A stretch of 64,000 nt of DNA, from positions 3,564,413 to 3,628,412 of the forward strand of contig NC_061783.1 of the NCBI RefSeq assembly GCF_022458985.1. The letters run 5' to 3'. Positions within the stretch are counted from its first letter, which is position 1; each line of letters opens with the position of its first letter. A model generated the notes under the pieces. It saw nothing but the letters and a program-made list of their open reading frames with translations, had not been told where the DNA came from and made no database searches. The DNA is from Mugil cephalus. Lineage: Eukaryota; Chordata; Actinopteri; Mugiliformes; Mugilidae. Shown piece by piece: positions 1-12,524 of this stretch. The translations under genes and the position numbers were made by a program.

Positions 1-1046
1 AAAGTGAAGACTTTTTTAAAAATGTAGAAATAATAAGAATAATAATAAAAGTACAAGACTCCCTATTATGAGTGAGTTTTTGTAGCCCATCTCTGATAGC
101 AGAACACACTCTCGGCTCTTTTATCCATAATCTGCCAGTCATTATTCCTCATGTTAAACATCTAAAGGACAAAAGTATTCATGTAAAAAAAGTAATTGTG
201 CTTTAAAAAATCAAAGAAAGTTCTTGAGTTAAAGTTTTAATGTTTAGATAGATTGAAGTTTTAAACAAATATCTGCAGACTATGACCACAAAACACAATA
301 TTGTTTAGCAATAAAGCAATGTCCACCATTAACGTAATGTTGCAGGATTCAAATCTTTCACTCACAGAGGTAAAAACTAGTCTAGTGCTGTTATAACGTC
401 TGGCAACAAAACATACTCTTTGTGACAAGAAACGTAGGAGTTAGCCAGGAGTCCCTTCCTGCTTTGTGTTTACCTTCCTGCAGAATGAGATTTGCATAAA
501 AGCTAATGATGTGTGAGCCCTGAGTGTCTCATGCTGTCTTAATAGCATTACTAAGGGGATTGGACTGCCTGATGGGTGGTGGTCATATTGTGTTTGGACC
601 GGATCAGTGTGTCAACATGATCACCTCGCAGCTAAAAAGATTTGAAAAACCAGCAGGGGGAAGTGCACTCAGTCACTATGTAGTATGGTAAGTTTACATT
701 AAAAAAAAAATTAAAATAAAGCAAGAAGTATGTTTATCATATACAACTGCCATAAAAACAATGAAACCAATCCTGGTATTTTCCTTCACAGAGCTCCCCT
801 CGTGTTAAAACAAACTATTAAAACCCATCATCAGTGACTGTTGCACTGACTGACATGTTCCTTCATTAGCATGGACACACACTGTACTTTACTTTGCCTC
901 CATCCCACACACTCACTGTGCCACTGCCAGAAATACTCATTAGGGCACTGATGGTGGGGACCATTTTGATCTTTAAAAATAAATAAGGAAAGTTAAATAA
1001 CATATTCACTCTGTTTAGTCGTGCTCAGCAAAAGCTTTACTGACTA
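1..1046. other. Non-coding stretch, nothing recognised
   Basis: No convincing coding exon, RNA gene or complete mobile element is visible here. The sequence is AT-rich with short A and T runs. It ends at the TA dinucleotide (1045-1046) that precedes the pogo-like terminal repeat. Confidence 0.5.
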
Positions 1047-1336
1047 CCGTATTTTTCGCACTATAAGGCGCACTTAAAATCCTTTAATTTTCTCAAAAAT
1101 CGCCTTATGTATGAATTCTGTTTGTGTTTACTGACCTCGAACCGATTTTATGTGGTACACAGCGCTCAAAAATCTGTCAAAATGCTTTATTACAGCTTTG
1201 GTAAGCTGCGAAGCCGCCGTGCTTGATGGCTTATTGGACAGCTACCGTAGTCACACAGGAGCCTTGCGGAGTAATACATACTGTGCTTCGACATACCGGT
1301 GCTGTAATATTATGGTGTGTGTATAACGACCCCAAC

Positions 1337-1576
1337 ATGGCACCTGTTAAGAGACATGGTTACGAAGCACATTTCAAACTCAAGTCTATCAGTCACACAG
1401 TAGAAAATGGGAACAGAGCAGCTGCGAGAGAATTCAACATTAATGAGTCAATGGTACAGAAGTGGAGGAAGCAAGAAGATGACCTGTGCCAAGTAAAGAA
1501 GACTAAACGCAGACTTATATTATTAATATTATTATTGAAGTTACTTAAGTTATTAAATGAGTTGAATAAAGTTTGA
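1337..1576 (+). pseudogene. pogo-type transposase, N-terminal DNA-binding fragment
   Basis: The frame starts with MAPVKRHGYEAHFKL and continues through NRAAAREFNINESMVQKWRK. This is the psq/CENP-B-like helix-turn-helix pattern (A-A-R-E-F-x-I-x-E-x-x-V-x-K-W-R) found at the start of pogo-family transposases. After about 60 residues the frame passes into low-complexity Leu/Lys/Asn sequence and stops. The second DNA-binding half and the whole DDE catalytic domain are missing. The ATG at 1337 is preferred over an upstream in-frame ATG at 1223 because family similarity starts there. It cannot encode a working transposase; such internally deleted copies can still be mobilised if their ends are intact, which is not the case on the right side here. 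Confidence 0.6.
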
Positions 1577-1626
1577 CTTATCTGACTGTTTTGTATCGAT
1601 TAATGCGCCTTATAATCCGGTGCGCC

Positions 1627-2264
1627 TGTTATGCCCCGGCCTAGGGATACCTAAACATAACATAAACATGTAAAGTAATACAGAACACGTAGAGATGCAG
1701 TCCAAAAACGAAGGGATTTATTTACCCAAACGAACATAAAGTCTTCGGGGTGAGCATCACCTAAAACAATAAACAAAACGAGCTGGGTTTGAAAACTGAC
1801 TTGCCTAGCCAAAAGAAAAGAAGTCAACAAAACAACAGGTTTTCTACCCTCACTCCCTAACACCAAAACAAGAGAAAAGATGGACAAAAGTAAAAGGCTA
1901 CTCACCCCTACTAATATGGTACTGCGAACTATTACTACTATTTACAATATTTACAGGAGAGATAAAAGATCTCATCCGCAACATAAATGAATCACAAGAA
2001 TCACAAGAAGGTCGGTATGGATTGCGTCGGTGAAGGTCGCGATGCGGTTTGCAATGCTGCCAAAGGCGAACCAGCGAGAGAGAGAGAGTGTGTGTTGTCG
2101 GCTCCACTTTTGAATCCGCGGCCTCCGGACTTCCTCCAATCAGCGGCCTCCACCTGCACGCGCCCATCCTGGAAACACAAGGACACAGCTCCCCCCCTGG
2201 ACAGGGAGGGACAACACAACAGAAAGAACAAAACATGCAAATTATGACCACTACGGTCATAACA
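1627..2264 (-). mobile_element. Solo LTR of an LTR retrotransposon
   Basis: This 638-bp segment begins TGTTATGCCCC and ends GGTCATAACA, so its ends are inverted TGTTATG/CATAACA. It is flanked by a perfect 5-bp direct repeat GCGCC (1622-1626 and 2265-2269). That is the signature of an integrated LTR reduced to a solo copy by recombination. The insertion interrupts the pogo-like element. A diverged relative lies at about 13620-14095. Minus orientation is inferred from the TATA box on the minus strand of the relative and AATAAA on the minus strand near 1717. Short ORFs inside are not genes. Confidence 0.8.
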
Positions 2265-2295
2265 GCGCCGTATGTATGAAAATAGACCCGTTCAT

Positions 2296-2548
2296 TCAGT
2301 GCATTTACATGCAGAGCTTAATCGAGCTATGCTCAAAATTCGACTTTCTCACTACAGCCCTTGTCCCAGTTTACATGCAGCGGAGAAAATCGAGTAACCG
2401 CTCTCCTCCTCCACACTAGGTGGCGATACATGTCTTTTCAGTGGGATAATACCATGTTAATACGGCCCGATTTCCGGGTGACCTATTACGTGATATAATA
2501 AACAAGAGTCGTTGGTGCGGCAGACCGGCATTTCAAACAACAACCAGG
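2296..2548. repeat. Dispersed repeat, inverted relative of 42893-43125
   Basis: The reverse complement of this segment matches 42893-43125 closely. Shared stretches include TGCATTTACATGCAGAGCTT at the outer edge, the CACTAGGTGGCGATAC region, and a GGTTGTTGTTTGAAATGCCG block. A second TTTACATGCAG occurs inside. The outer edges suggest a non-autonomous DNA transposon, but no terminal repeat pair or target duplication could be fixed, so it is left unclassified. Confidence 0.55.
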
Positions 2549-2654
2549 AACACTCTTAATTATGTAAAATTTTAAACTTTAATAAAAAAAATAAATTAAT
2601 GAGTTACAAAAGTACTGTTGTCATGCATAGTGAAATAAACTATGGAGACCAAAA

Positions 2655-2850
2655 TGTTTTGTTTTGTTTTGTTTTGTTGTTTTGTACCAGGCTGTAAACA
2701 TGTTTAATAATGCTGTAAAGTTGAGTTTTTTAACATGGGGGTCTATGGGAATTTGCTCCCTTTTGGAGCCAGCCTCAAGCGGCCACTCAAACTGCAATTT
2801 TTTGCACTTCCGCATGGGCTTCATCGCTCAGACCCCGAAGTTGCTGTTTG
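2655..2850. repeat. (TTTTG)n run and a dispersed fish repeat
   Basis: A short TTTTG tandem run (about 2655-2683) leads into CCAGGCTGTAAACATGTTTA and then GGGGTCTATGGGAATTTGCT, with CTTTTGGAGCCAGCCTC following. I recognise this as a sequence that recurs in fish genomes. No second copy occurs in the window, so its boundaries and class are uncertain. Confidence 0.4.
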
Positions 2851-3301
2851 TCGTACCGTATCGTATTGCAGCTTATCATTTTGTATCCTACTCTATTGTA
2901 TTGCAACATAACAAAACACACACACAAAATAAAATCTCAAAATGAAACTCAATTCAAGTCAATTCCATGACATCCTGTTCCATCGTTCCTAGTGGTAATA
3001 AGAAAATGCCCGCAAACATTTTAATTAAGTAGAAATTAGTTATACTATTTTCTTTTTACAGACAGTTTAGAGGGCGTTAACTGAAATTGTGGAAAGACAT
3101 ATTCCCCACACACCTGTATGTACATGCAATGTTCATACCGGTTCACAGCGTTAAATCCACAAAATCAACAAAACTCTGGGATGCAGCCAAAGTACACACG
3201 GTTGTGGTGCCACAACCTCAAAAGCTCATCCACCTGTTTGATAATGATGAGTGATGCCAGGGAGGAGATGCAATGACTTCTCAGGAAAGCTTAGGTCAAC
3301 A

Positions 3302-5210
3302 CAAACCATTGTACTTTTTGATATGTACTTTGAAATGGCTGCATGCATTGGTGAGCATGACAGCAATGTGCGATTGACAGTGACTTCTAAGAAGAAGAAA
3401 TGTGTCAATAGTGAGCAAAAAGTAGATGGTACAAGACAGCGGATAACAATACTTCATCCCATTTTTCACCTCATATAAGCTGTTATTTAAGAGTTTCTTT
3501 CTTGCTTCATAAAATTTCGCATGCTTTACTTTATAACTCACCTTGGAAGCATCTTCTTGTAAACACAGCTACAGTAATTAGGGAGTATTCAAGGCACTTC
3601 CTCCTCATATACTCTATTGCAGGCATGCCCATTAGAGGTAATTGGATTATTTCTACTCTGTTTATCGCTTAATTCTGCACATCTGTAGTTTAGAGGGAAG
3701 TGTTTCTGCATAGATTGGATAAAGGAGAAGCGTGGGGATCTCACCAAGGATTTATGGGAGTCCCCCAACAGTGGGATTTCAACTCTGCCTTTAGGGGTCT
3801 CCAGGGGACCAGGTCTGAACACGTGAACACGGGAACCAGGAGAAGGGAAGGCTGAGGCTTAGCCATCCTCTATTATACACCCCAAAGCAGGAATAACTTC
3901 ATGCTTTAATGTGACTATTTGATCCTTTGAAACAACACAAATGCCACCAGACATCATTAACCTCTAATCCAACCTCGATTATTTAGGCTTTAATGCCTCT
4001 CAAAGGATGACATCTGGACTCATTGACCTAGCCTGTGAACAGGACACAGTCTTACTGCCATCAACCTACTGGTGAACATGTGATCGTACTTGAGAGCTCT
4101 CACAACTCCCCACCCCACCTGAGGTTTTTATTGATTTTTCCTTCAATATATATTTTATATTTATAATCTATGTATGTATAATGCTTGTAAACAGAGCTTC
4201 TCATTTTTATATCTCAGACATGAGGCAGCGGATCAATAAGTTTATTCTATGAGACAACGCAAACCAGATCCATATATTACATTGATCTTACAGACTAAAA
4301 ATATTCTTAGCTTTAACAAAAATCCATTCGTTACTTTCCGCCTGATACACATTTATTTTAGTAGCGTTCCTGATGGCATATGGAATTAGTTTCCTTCTTC
4401 TTCTTCACCCTGATTGGGGTTTTTGTGCACCTGCATTTTTAAGCTTCAGGTTTGCAAGTGTGAAAAGTAATCCCCTCGAACCGTGTAATCTGTTCACGCT
4501 GCTTGACTTTCTTTCTTTTTTTTCTCTATTTTTTGCTCAGTGGGGAGACTCAGTTTGCTGCACAGCAAACTGAGTCTCTGTGTGCGCATACTTTGCAGGT
4601 GCCGCGTCCACCTTTCACTTCCTTCACACCGTTTGAGTTCATTTCTCTTTATGCATTCTTTGATTCTCATTAGTCTAATCTCCTTCCAGGGCTTCGATGC
4701 CACTGATTAAATATGCATTTCAACACAACAGCAAAGGCAACCTCTACATCACAATAATGAATTAATGATCTGCATTTGCAACATTGTCATGTGCGACATA
4801 CAGTTGTCTCGTGATTGTTTCTTTGAATTTGGAGCTCACGAGAATAATTGTGCTCTAAATTCTTTTCGTACGTTAAAATCGATCCTCGCTGTGATGTGCT
4901 GAGAGGCTGCCGGAGCAGCAGCCGCATCGCTTGGAGGAATAACTCAGCTTCAGGGCTTGTTGCAAAATCCTTACACAACTAACACACAATGGTCCTTTTA
5001 CGCAGCAGTGTCGTAAACAGCGCTGTCCTCCACCAGCTAAGCCCCCACCCATCCTGCCTCTTCCATCCATTTCATTACTTCGCTTGATGTCATTGTCACT
5101 TACGATGTAGATCCAGATCTGTGCACATCACCGACTGCTCTGGTGACTTTTTCTCAAAGTGTGAGGTGTGTGACAAATTCAGTGCTGCGTGATTCCTGCG
5201 TGCAGTGCTC
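3302..5210 (+). repeat. Direct duplication, copy A
   Basis: This 1.9-kb segment is repeated in the same orientation at 5741-7375. Homology starts at CAAACCATTGTACTTTTTGA and ends at CCTGCGTGCAGTGCTC. Identity is very high apart from two gaps: copy A has about 225 bp (near 3968-4193) and about 57 bp (near 4863-4922) that copy B lacks. No exon or transposase is recognisable. The short ORFs that recur in both copies lie in overlapping frames and show no coding-like conservation. Confidence 0.85.
4545..4578. repeat. 34-bp near-perfect palindrome, copy A
   Basis: GAGACTCAGTTTGCTG is followed by a 2-nt centre (CA) and then its exact reverse complement. The two 16-bp arms have no mismatch. The same hairpin is retained unchanged in duplicate copy B at 6767-6800. 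Confidence 0.9.
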
Positions 5211-5740
5211 GGATGTTGAAACCTGCGAAATTTTGAAGAACGAAATTTTGATTTCAGAAGTAAGGGGACACAATTATTTTTTTATTAAAACTCTTTCACT
5301 TCACTGTGTTTTCTAATAGTTCTTCTAGTTTTCTATTGCTACTTTTAAGTTTGCTGTTCCCTTTTTTGGTTTGACTGGTTGTAAAGCATGTAGCAAAACA
5401 TTATCACCCAATTCTGTGTTTCACCTTGTTGAACAACTTCACTCCAACTCAGTATCGCCAATTTTACACTTTTTTTGTAATATATGGTAAACAGACCTCA
5501 TTTACATAGCACCACCACAGTGGTGGGCTGGTCAAACTGGCAGGAATATCACACGTGGAAAAAAATTGAATAAAATGTCCATAATTCAGTGTAAGTAGTC
5601 ACACAAAAAAATAAAAAATCTAACTAATTTTATTCTAAATGAGTGTAATGGAGAACCACTGTCATTTTTAGACAGTTACATGGAGGAAAATCCTATTTTT
5701 GATGTAAATGAAAAGCAAATGAAAAGTGAACACAGAACAC
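5211..5740. other. Spacer between the two duplicate copies
   Basis: This 530-bp AT-rich spacer belongs to neither duplicate copy. It holds no gene that I recognise. Confidence 0.5.
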
Positions 5741-7375
5741 CAAACCATTGTACTTTTTGATATGTACTTTAAAATGGCTGCAAGCATTGGTGAGCATGAC
5801 AGCAATGTGCAATTGACAGTGACTTCTAAGAAGAAGAAATGTGTCAATAGTGAGCAAAAAGTAGATGGTACAAGACAGCGGGTAACAATACTTCATCCCA
5901 TTTTTCACCTCATATAAGCTGTTATTTAAGAGTTTCTTTCTTGCTTCATAAAATTTCGCATGCTTTACTTTATAACTCACCTTGGAAGCATCTTCTTGTA
6001 AACACAGCTACAGTAATTAGGGAGTATTCAAGGCACTTCCTCCTCATATACTCTATTGCAGGCATGCCCATTAGAGGTAATTGGATTATTTCTACTCTGT
6101 TTATCGCTTAATTCTGCACATCTGTAGTTTAGAGGGAAGTGGTTCTGCATAGATTGGATAAAGGAGAAGCATGGGGATCTCACCAAGGATTTATGGGAGT
6201 CCCCCAACAGTTGGAGTTCAACTCTGCCTTTAGGGGTCTCCAGGGGACCAGGTCTGAACACGTGAACACGGGAACCAGGAGAAGGGAAGGCTGAGGCTTA
6301 GCCATCCTCTATTATACACCCCAAAGCAGGAATAACTTCATGCTTTAATGTGACTATTTGATCCTTTGAAACAATACAAATGCCACCAGACATCATTAAC
6401 CTCTAATCCAACCAGAGCTTCTCATTTTTATATCTCAGACATGAGGCAGCGGATCAATAAGTTTATTCTATGAGACAACGCAAACCAGATCCATATATTA
6501 CATTGATCTTACATGCTAAAAATATTCTTAGCTTTAACAAAAATCCATTCGTTACTTTCCGTCTGATACACATTTATTTTAGTAGCGTTCCTGATGGCAT
6601 ATGGAATTAGTTTCCTTCTTCTTCTTCACCCTGATTGGGGTTTTTGTGCACCTGCATTTTTAAGCTTCAGGTTCGCAAGTGTGAAAAGTAATCCCCTCGA
6701 ACCGTGTAATCTGTTCACGCTGCTTGACTTTCTTTCTTTTTTTTTCTCTATTTTTTGCTCAGTGGGGAGACTCAGTTTGCTGCACAGCAAACTGAGTCTC
6801 TGTGTGCGCATATTTTGCAGGGGCCGCGTCCACCTTTCACTTCCTTCACACCATTTGAGTTAATTTGTCTTTGTGCATTCTTTGATTCTCATTAGTCTAA
6901 TCTCCTTCCAGGGCTTCGATGCCACTGATTAAATATGCATTTCAACACAACAGCAAAAGCAACCTCTACATCACAATAATGAATTAATGATCTGCATTTG
7001 CAAGATTGTCATGTGCGACATACATTTGTCTCGTGATTGTTTCTTTGAATTTGGAGCTCGCGAGAATAATTGTGCTCTAAATTCTTCCGCATCGCTTGGA
7101 GGAATAACTCAGCTTCAGGGCTTGTTGCAAAATCCTTACACAACTGACACACAACAGTCCTTTTACGCAGCAGTGTTGTAAACAGCGCTGTCCTCCACCA
7201 GCCAAGCCCCCACCCATCCTGCCTCTTCCATCCATTTCATTACTTAGCTTGATGTCATTGTCACTTACGATGTAGATCCAGATCTGTGCACATCACCGAC
7301 TGCTCTGGTGACCTTTTCTCAAAGTGTGAGGGGTGTGACAAATTCAGTGCTGCGTGATTCCTGCGTGCAGTGCTC
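5741..7375 (+). repeat. Direct duplication, copy B
   Basis: Second copy of the 3302-5210 segment, 1,635 bp long because of two internal deletions. One joins AATCCAACC directly to AGAGCTTCTC, and the other joins AATTCTT to CCGCATCGC. Both junctions have only a few bases of shared sequence, which fits end-joining. The remainder differs from copy A by scattered single-base changes, so the duplication is not very recent. Confidence 0.85.
6767..6800. repeat. 34-bp near-perfect palindrome, copy B
   Basis: Identical to the 4545-4578 palindrome: two exact 16-bp arms around CA. Its flanks carry small differences (one more T in the upstream T-run; TATTTTGCAGG downstream instead of TACTTTGCAGG), while the hairpin itself has no change. 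Confidence 0.9.
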
Positions 7376-10300
7376 ATCTACGCATTTGTTACCGTGAAAT
7401 AAAGGCGACTGCAAGGTTATACAAATTGTCAAGAGAAACAAAGAAGCGCGAGAGAGGCCTCTTACATCTGCGACATCTTTTGCTTTCAACCTTGGCAGAC
7501 CTTGAAGTACTGTCCCTGCTTGACTGGCAGCAAGAAAATAGTCTTTGGTTTGGAATGACAGTCTCAAAGAGAAGCAAAAGTGGGTGGTATTTCTTCTCCA
7601 AGCTCTTTTTTACATGCGATGCAAAGCCTTGTGAGACACAATGAGAGCTCAGGACACGCATTGTTCATTCAAGGGGAAACGGAAATCAGTTTTTATGCAG
7701 TTTTCTGTTTACAAGCATGCAAGCTTTTAAAGAAAGCGACGGTATAAAATATAATCAGCCCAAGGCCACACTGTGCACCTCGGTGACAGCACAGCTCGCT
7801 CAGACAAAACTCAATCCAACACCGGGATGCTAGTCTCGCTTATTATAAATAGCAGCCTCATCGGTTCACCAGTCAACTGATTGCACTCCCAGGAGTAATA
7901 AAGTCATTTGCATTGCTCTGGTTTACACAGCCGTGAAGAGGGGCGTCCATTTCCCCCCACCCTCTCCTTTTTAGTGCAGCAGTGAGCTGCCTCTGTGCTT
8001 CCCATCAGTCCTAGCTCTGTCCTGAGGCGGCTACATCTGTCTCCAGCCCCTCTTACGCTTTGTCAAAGCGCTAATTCAGCACCCAGAGCTGACATTTGGC
8101 TACTGTGGTCTGTCTCCCAGCCCCACCACCCCACCCACCATAGATCCGATGCATAGCTTAGGGTGCGATTTCCTATTTGCCCCCGAAATGGGTTTCACAG
8201 ACATAGAGCGCCAATGCCCATTACCAACTGTCTTTGAGTTTGAACTCCGCAGTGATTCAGTGTCAGCGCTAGAGTAAATGTATGACTGGAGGCACAGGTG
8301 AGCCAGACAATGAGACCTGTCAGCAGATCCAGTTTGATATATAGTTTGCAGGTGTGAATGAAACACACAATTCCCAGTACATATTAAGATGGGCTGTCTC
8401 CTGCTTGCTCATAAATGAAAACCTTTATCTGTCTCGTGGATGTTTATTCAAATTTTAGAGTGTGTATCTGCGAAGAAAATAAATCCTTTTTCCGTTGTTT
8501 CCCAGATATCAGACCTGCTTCATGTTTATTAATTACAGCTGATACATCCTCCAGCTGAGAGAGGGAAAAAAATACAATTTGCTGCACCACAGGACAAGAA
8601 ATCCATCCTTGGGTGCTGTGGGTTGTGTTTGTGGATTCAACGTGTGTCTTTCATTTTTACACAGCAAAAACTGGGAGGGAGGAGGATCTGAGATTCAATT
8701 TGCGGACAAGATAGAAAGCCAACACAGATGTCAGGAGTGAAAAATAGTTTCGGATGACAAGTGAAAGAAGTTTGCAGCGTTGGGCTGTGATGGCTCTGGC
8801 AGATGGGTTTCTGTCCTTGTGTTACGGCTGAGGCTCAGCGCTGACGGCTGGTGAAATCCTGCATCTCAAGATTGTTTACTATGAAATTTGTCTTGGGGGC
8901 GCTTGAAAATCCTACAGTACAACAGGTTGGAGGGACGAGAGGAATAATTAATGTGCAGCATGTGCATAATTTATTTCACAGGCATCGTGATCAAAAGCTG
9001 TCAGTGCCATCCTGTTCCCAGCTGCACTGTTAGGCGACGAGTGTCCTATACCTGGAACTGCGGATTTTGTGACTGACAGAGTCGCTGTAATCCATGCCCG
9101 CCTGGAAATCACTGACATTCAAGGGTATTGCATAATCGGTGCTAGTTCAGCAGGAAATGAATAGCGAGGCTTTTTCATTTGAGAGGAACTAAATAGGGCT
9201 TGAAAGATTTCCATAAATGAAACAAACATTGCTAAGCACGCAGGGGCCCCTCCTCGCAAATGTTAAACCCCCGCCCCCCACCAAGGCCTGTTTATTTTTA
9301 ATCTCCATCTTATCCATCATTTTTAAATCTCCCCTGTCTGGGTGGAGGTGCCGCATGTTTACCAGACTTAATAACTCATTTGCTCACCTGAGAATACAGT
9401 GCAGCAGCAGCAGGAAGCTGCGAGTAATACATAAAGATGAAGTAAGGCGAGGGGCTTTTGTAGACAAAACCAATTACTGCAGGATTTTATTTTAAGCCAG
9501 ACAATGGACACAGGTCATTTCATACTATTTGATGCCGTTTCTTCCTGAAATACCTCATAACACACAGCAATTGTGGAGTGACGCTTGCACATGCAACAAC
9601 AAGTACTTATTTACTAAGTATGTGGATTCTAACCAGCTAAAGGCTTCACTATTTCTACTAGCAGGTTGCTAACTGTGTAAAACCAGCTGCTGCTTTAAAT
9701 GAGGTTGAAAGTGGCGGAAGCTGAAATAATGAGCAGAAAGATGCAAAAATGTGACTAAGAAAGAACTGAGGGGAACTAATGACTTACCGCTGAGTGACCT
9801 CTTTCACATTATACATAGTTTTCATTGCAAATATAAAAATGTTGATCAGTGAAGCTTTGAGGTAGCAGAACAAGGTAAAAGCATAGTGCCACGTCATGCA
9901 TCCAGAAGATACTGAGTACTCTGCGTATGTCTCTCAAAGCTCTTGAGAAATACACCCAACAGCAACAACAAAAGCCTCTACCTGCATAGGTCCCCCTTGT
10001 GTCGCCCAGCAGACCCGACTAGGTGAGCCCTGGACTCCCTCAGACCTCTGAAGGCATGCCATGGAATCAGGCACCAGGGAATTAATGGTTAAAGTTTTGG
10101 TGTGGATCATGGATCAGACTTTTGTCCAGCACGTGCCATCGGTGGTCTGGCTCTCTCTCTGCAACAGTGTTTAGAGGCAGGAGGTGTTCAAATTTAACTG
10201 AGCTGCCAGGACCCACATGCCCTGATCATCACACTTGCTTATCCAGGCAAACGACGGACACGCAAATGTGATTCGTCACACCAGGCCTCCTTCTTTTGTT

Positions 10301-12487
10301 GCTTCATGGTCCAGTTACAGCTGCACAGCAACACCCTCAACACACTGTGTTTACCATGTTCTGACATCCTTCTGTGCGAGCCAATGTTGAGGTTTTCAGT
10401 CATTTGTCCTGTTGCAGCTCTCCTGTGGGGTCAGGAGAGCACACAGGAGAGCGCCGATGATCCTGCACGTTTCGGGTTCATCGCTTGTTTTTCCTTGCAC
10501 TACTTTTGGCAGATACCACCAAACAAACACATACCAGGAGCACCCCTACCCCCCGACCTGCTGACATGCGCTGACTCAGTCACCTAGCCATCTCAATTTG
10601 GCCCTTGTCAAAGTAGCTCAGATAAATACCCTACTTCATGTTTTCTGTTTCCAACACTTTCAAGAAGAACTGACTGCTCACTTGCTGTCTAATATATCCA
10701 ACCCTGTGACGGGTGCCACAGTAACAAGATAATGAATGTTCACCGATGTTTTAGTTTTGTGACAGATTGTTGTATATCCTTTTTTCAGCACAAGTGTGAT
10801 GTTGCCACAGCTGTCTACTACAGTGGGAATGACAAAAGTGGATTTCTAAACAATGCAGAATTTGGTTCATTTTCTTTTGGATTCTTTGTTGACTGCAACA
10901 GTTTTTCCCTAACACCTGTTCTTTTGACCTATTGGTTACATAGGAAATAAGGATCAGGGAACAACTTTTTTTCTTCAATATTTCTACAATACAATACAAT
11001 ATTTCTTCATGGCAAAAGACACTTTAAACAAAACATTGAGTTCTCATATGAAAGCTTAGTACGACTCATAATGCATTGATACTGCAACCCACTGCATGTT
11101 ATTGGGCTTTGCCCTTCACCGTCTTAAGTGACAGAGTCACGATGTAGATGGCCCCATTCTGGCAAAGCAAGTCAGCGGATCATTAATCATCTATCAGGGG
11201 GGACTTGGCTGATATATAAGGTTAAAGAAAGCCAGCCAAAACCAATGCAGTCCTGAATGGATAAAAGGGTGAAACAAACCATTTCATTTCAGCTGAGCAT
11301 ACAGTCTTCTAAGGAGCATATGACAAGCACTTGGACCAAGAAAATATGTATTTTATTCACTGTAATGTGATTATGGTGCTGTTTTGGTGGTGTTGTGATG
11401 CGACATGCTGTGCAGCTTTAACGCTCTTAATTTCAAATGAACGTGACAAATTCTCCTACTGCAAAAAAAGAGACTTGCTGTTTACCTCTGCAGGAGCTAA
11501 TGTTCAATTAAACACTTCACAGTCTGGGGGATTTCACAATTTATTGTTTGAGAATTTGCCATATGGACGGTGAGTTGCAACAGAGATGGCTGGATACTTC
11601 CTCTCAGCTACAATTGTGCTTTGTTAAAATGAAACAGAATTGCAGTAGAAACCATGCTGCAAAAAAAAAAAAGTCACGCTAGTGGAATATTTTCACATAT
11701 GCTCGCAGGCTTTTGGTTTTCATATGTGACTGCTGTAGACAAAAGAAAAAAGCTGACCATAGGGAAAGATATCAAGCCTGCACAAGTCCATGACATGTCA
11801 AGTGGAGTTATATGAAAAATGAAGACCCAGCACTAAAGTGGAAAGTCCACTATCTGATATATGAGGTGGATGATTTGCAACTGTTAATTCTAAGAGTACA
11901 GTTATAAATAACAGGCGACAGTAAGGCAATGGCGCTGTAGGAGTCCTTTGAGTCTGGAATTAAACGCTGTCTCTTAATAACCTGATGATTAACACATTCA
12001 TAAGGCCTGACTGCAGGCTCCTTTTAGCTGCATGGCACATTCATAAATACTAATTTATGACTCGTGCCAGACTCATCACCAACGAAATGATCATTTGTGA
12101 TGGACCACGGGACATTGTGTCAAAACTGTTTTTGAAAGAGTAGAGCTCTATCTGTCACTTTCCAGCAGAGGAACATGGTTCAAATTTAATAATTCTCCCC
12201 CTGCATCACATCCCTTCTCATCCTCCTCTCTGGCCTTTGTCTGATCAAAGAGTTGCTTTATCTCTCAGCTGTGCATGTTACGTGCATTGTTTGGTCAAAA
12301 GAGAAACATTTAGGTTTTCCTCCTCTCGCCCTTAATGTGTCCTGACAGTAAATTTAATTAACATCGTGTTCCTCATTGTTCAAGACGGAGTTTCAATTTC
12401 ATCTGGCATTCTGCCTATTATTAACAGGAGGAAAGAAAAGCATTCTGCTTCCAGTTTGTATTCCAATGTGTGTGTCAGTGGAAAAAG
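7376..12487. other. Repeat-poor non-coding region
   Basis: Over 5 kb without a recognisable exon, transposase or long repeat, apart from an 11-12 bp A-run near 11661. Base composition is mixed rather than degraded, and several AT-rich patches resemble homeodomain-type sites (for example ATTAATCATCTATCA near 11182 and CATAAATACTAATTTATGA near 12043). This could be intergenic regulatory DNA or a long intron of a gene outside the window. I cannot decide from sequence alone. Confidence 0.4.
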
Positions 12488-12524
12488 ACACGCACACACA
12501 CATACATACACACGCACGCACACC
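12488..12524. repeat. (CA)n-type microsatellite, imperfect
   Basis: A short imperfect run of CA dinucleotides interrupted by CG and TA steps. The ORFs rich in His/Thr that cross it arise from the repeat. Confidence 0.8.

Larger units (their letters stand above)
1047..2290 (+). mobile_element. pogo-like DNA transposon relic, split by a solo LTR
   Basis: The element opens after a TA dinucleotide with CCGTATTTTTCGCACTATAA, followed by GGCGCAC. This is the familiar terminal sequence of vertebrate pogo/Tigger-like elements. Related GCGCC-rich sequence recurs near the right side (1603-1626) and resumes at 2265 after a solo LTR. The inside holds only the N-terminal part of a transposase. The true right terminus is not seen: pogo-like sequence fades at about 2290, where another repeat begins. 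Family assignment rests on the terminal motif and the DNA-binding domain. Confidence 0.7.

Noticed and set aside
1898..2279. Several overlapping ORFs of 76-120 codons on both strands
   Set aside because: They lie inside or across the end of the solo LTR in G+C-richer sequence. Overlap in many frames and lack of motifs show they are chance ORFs.
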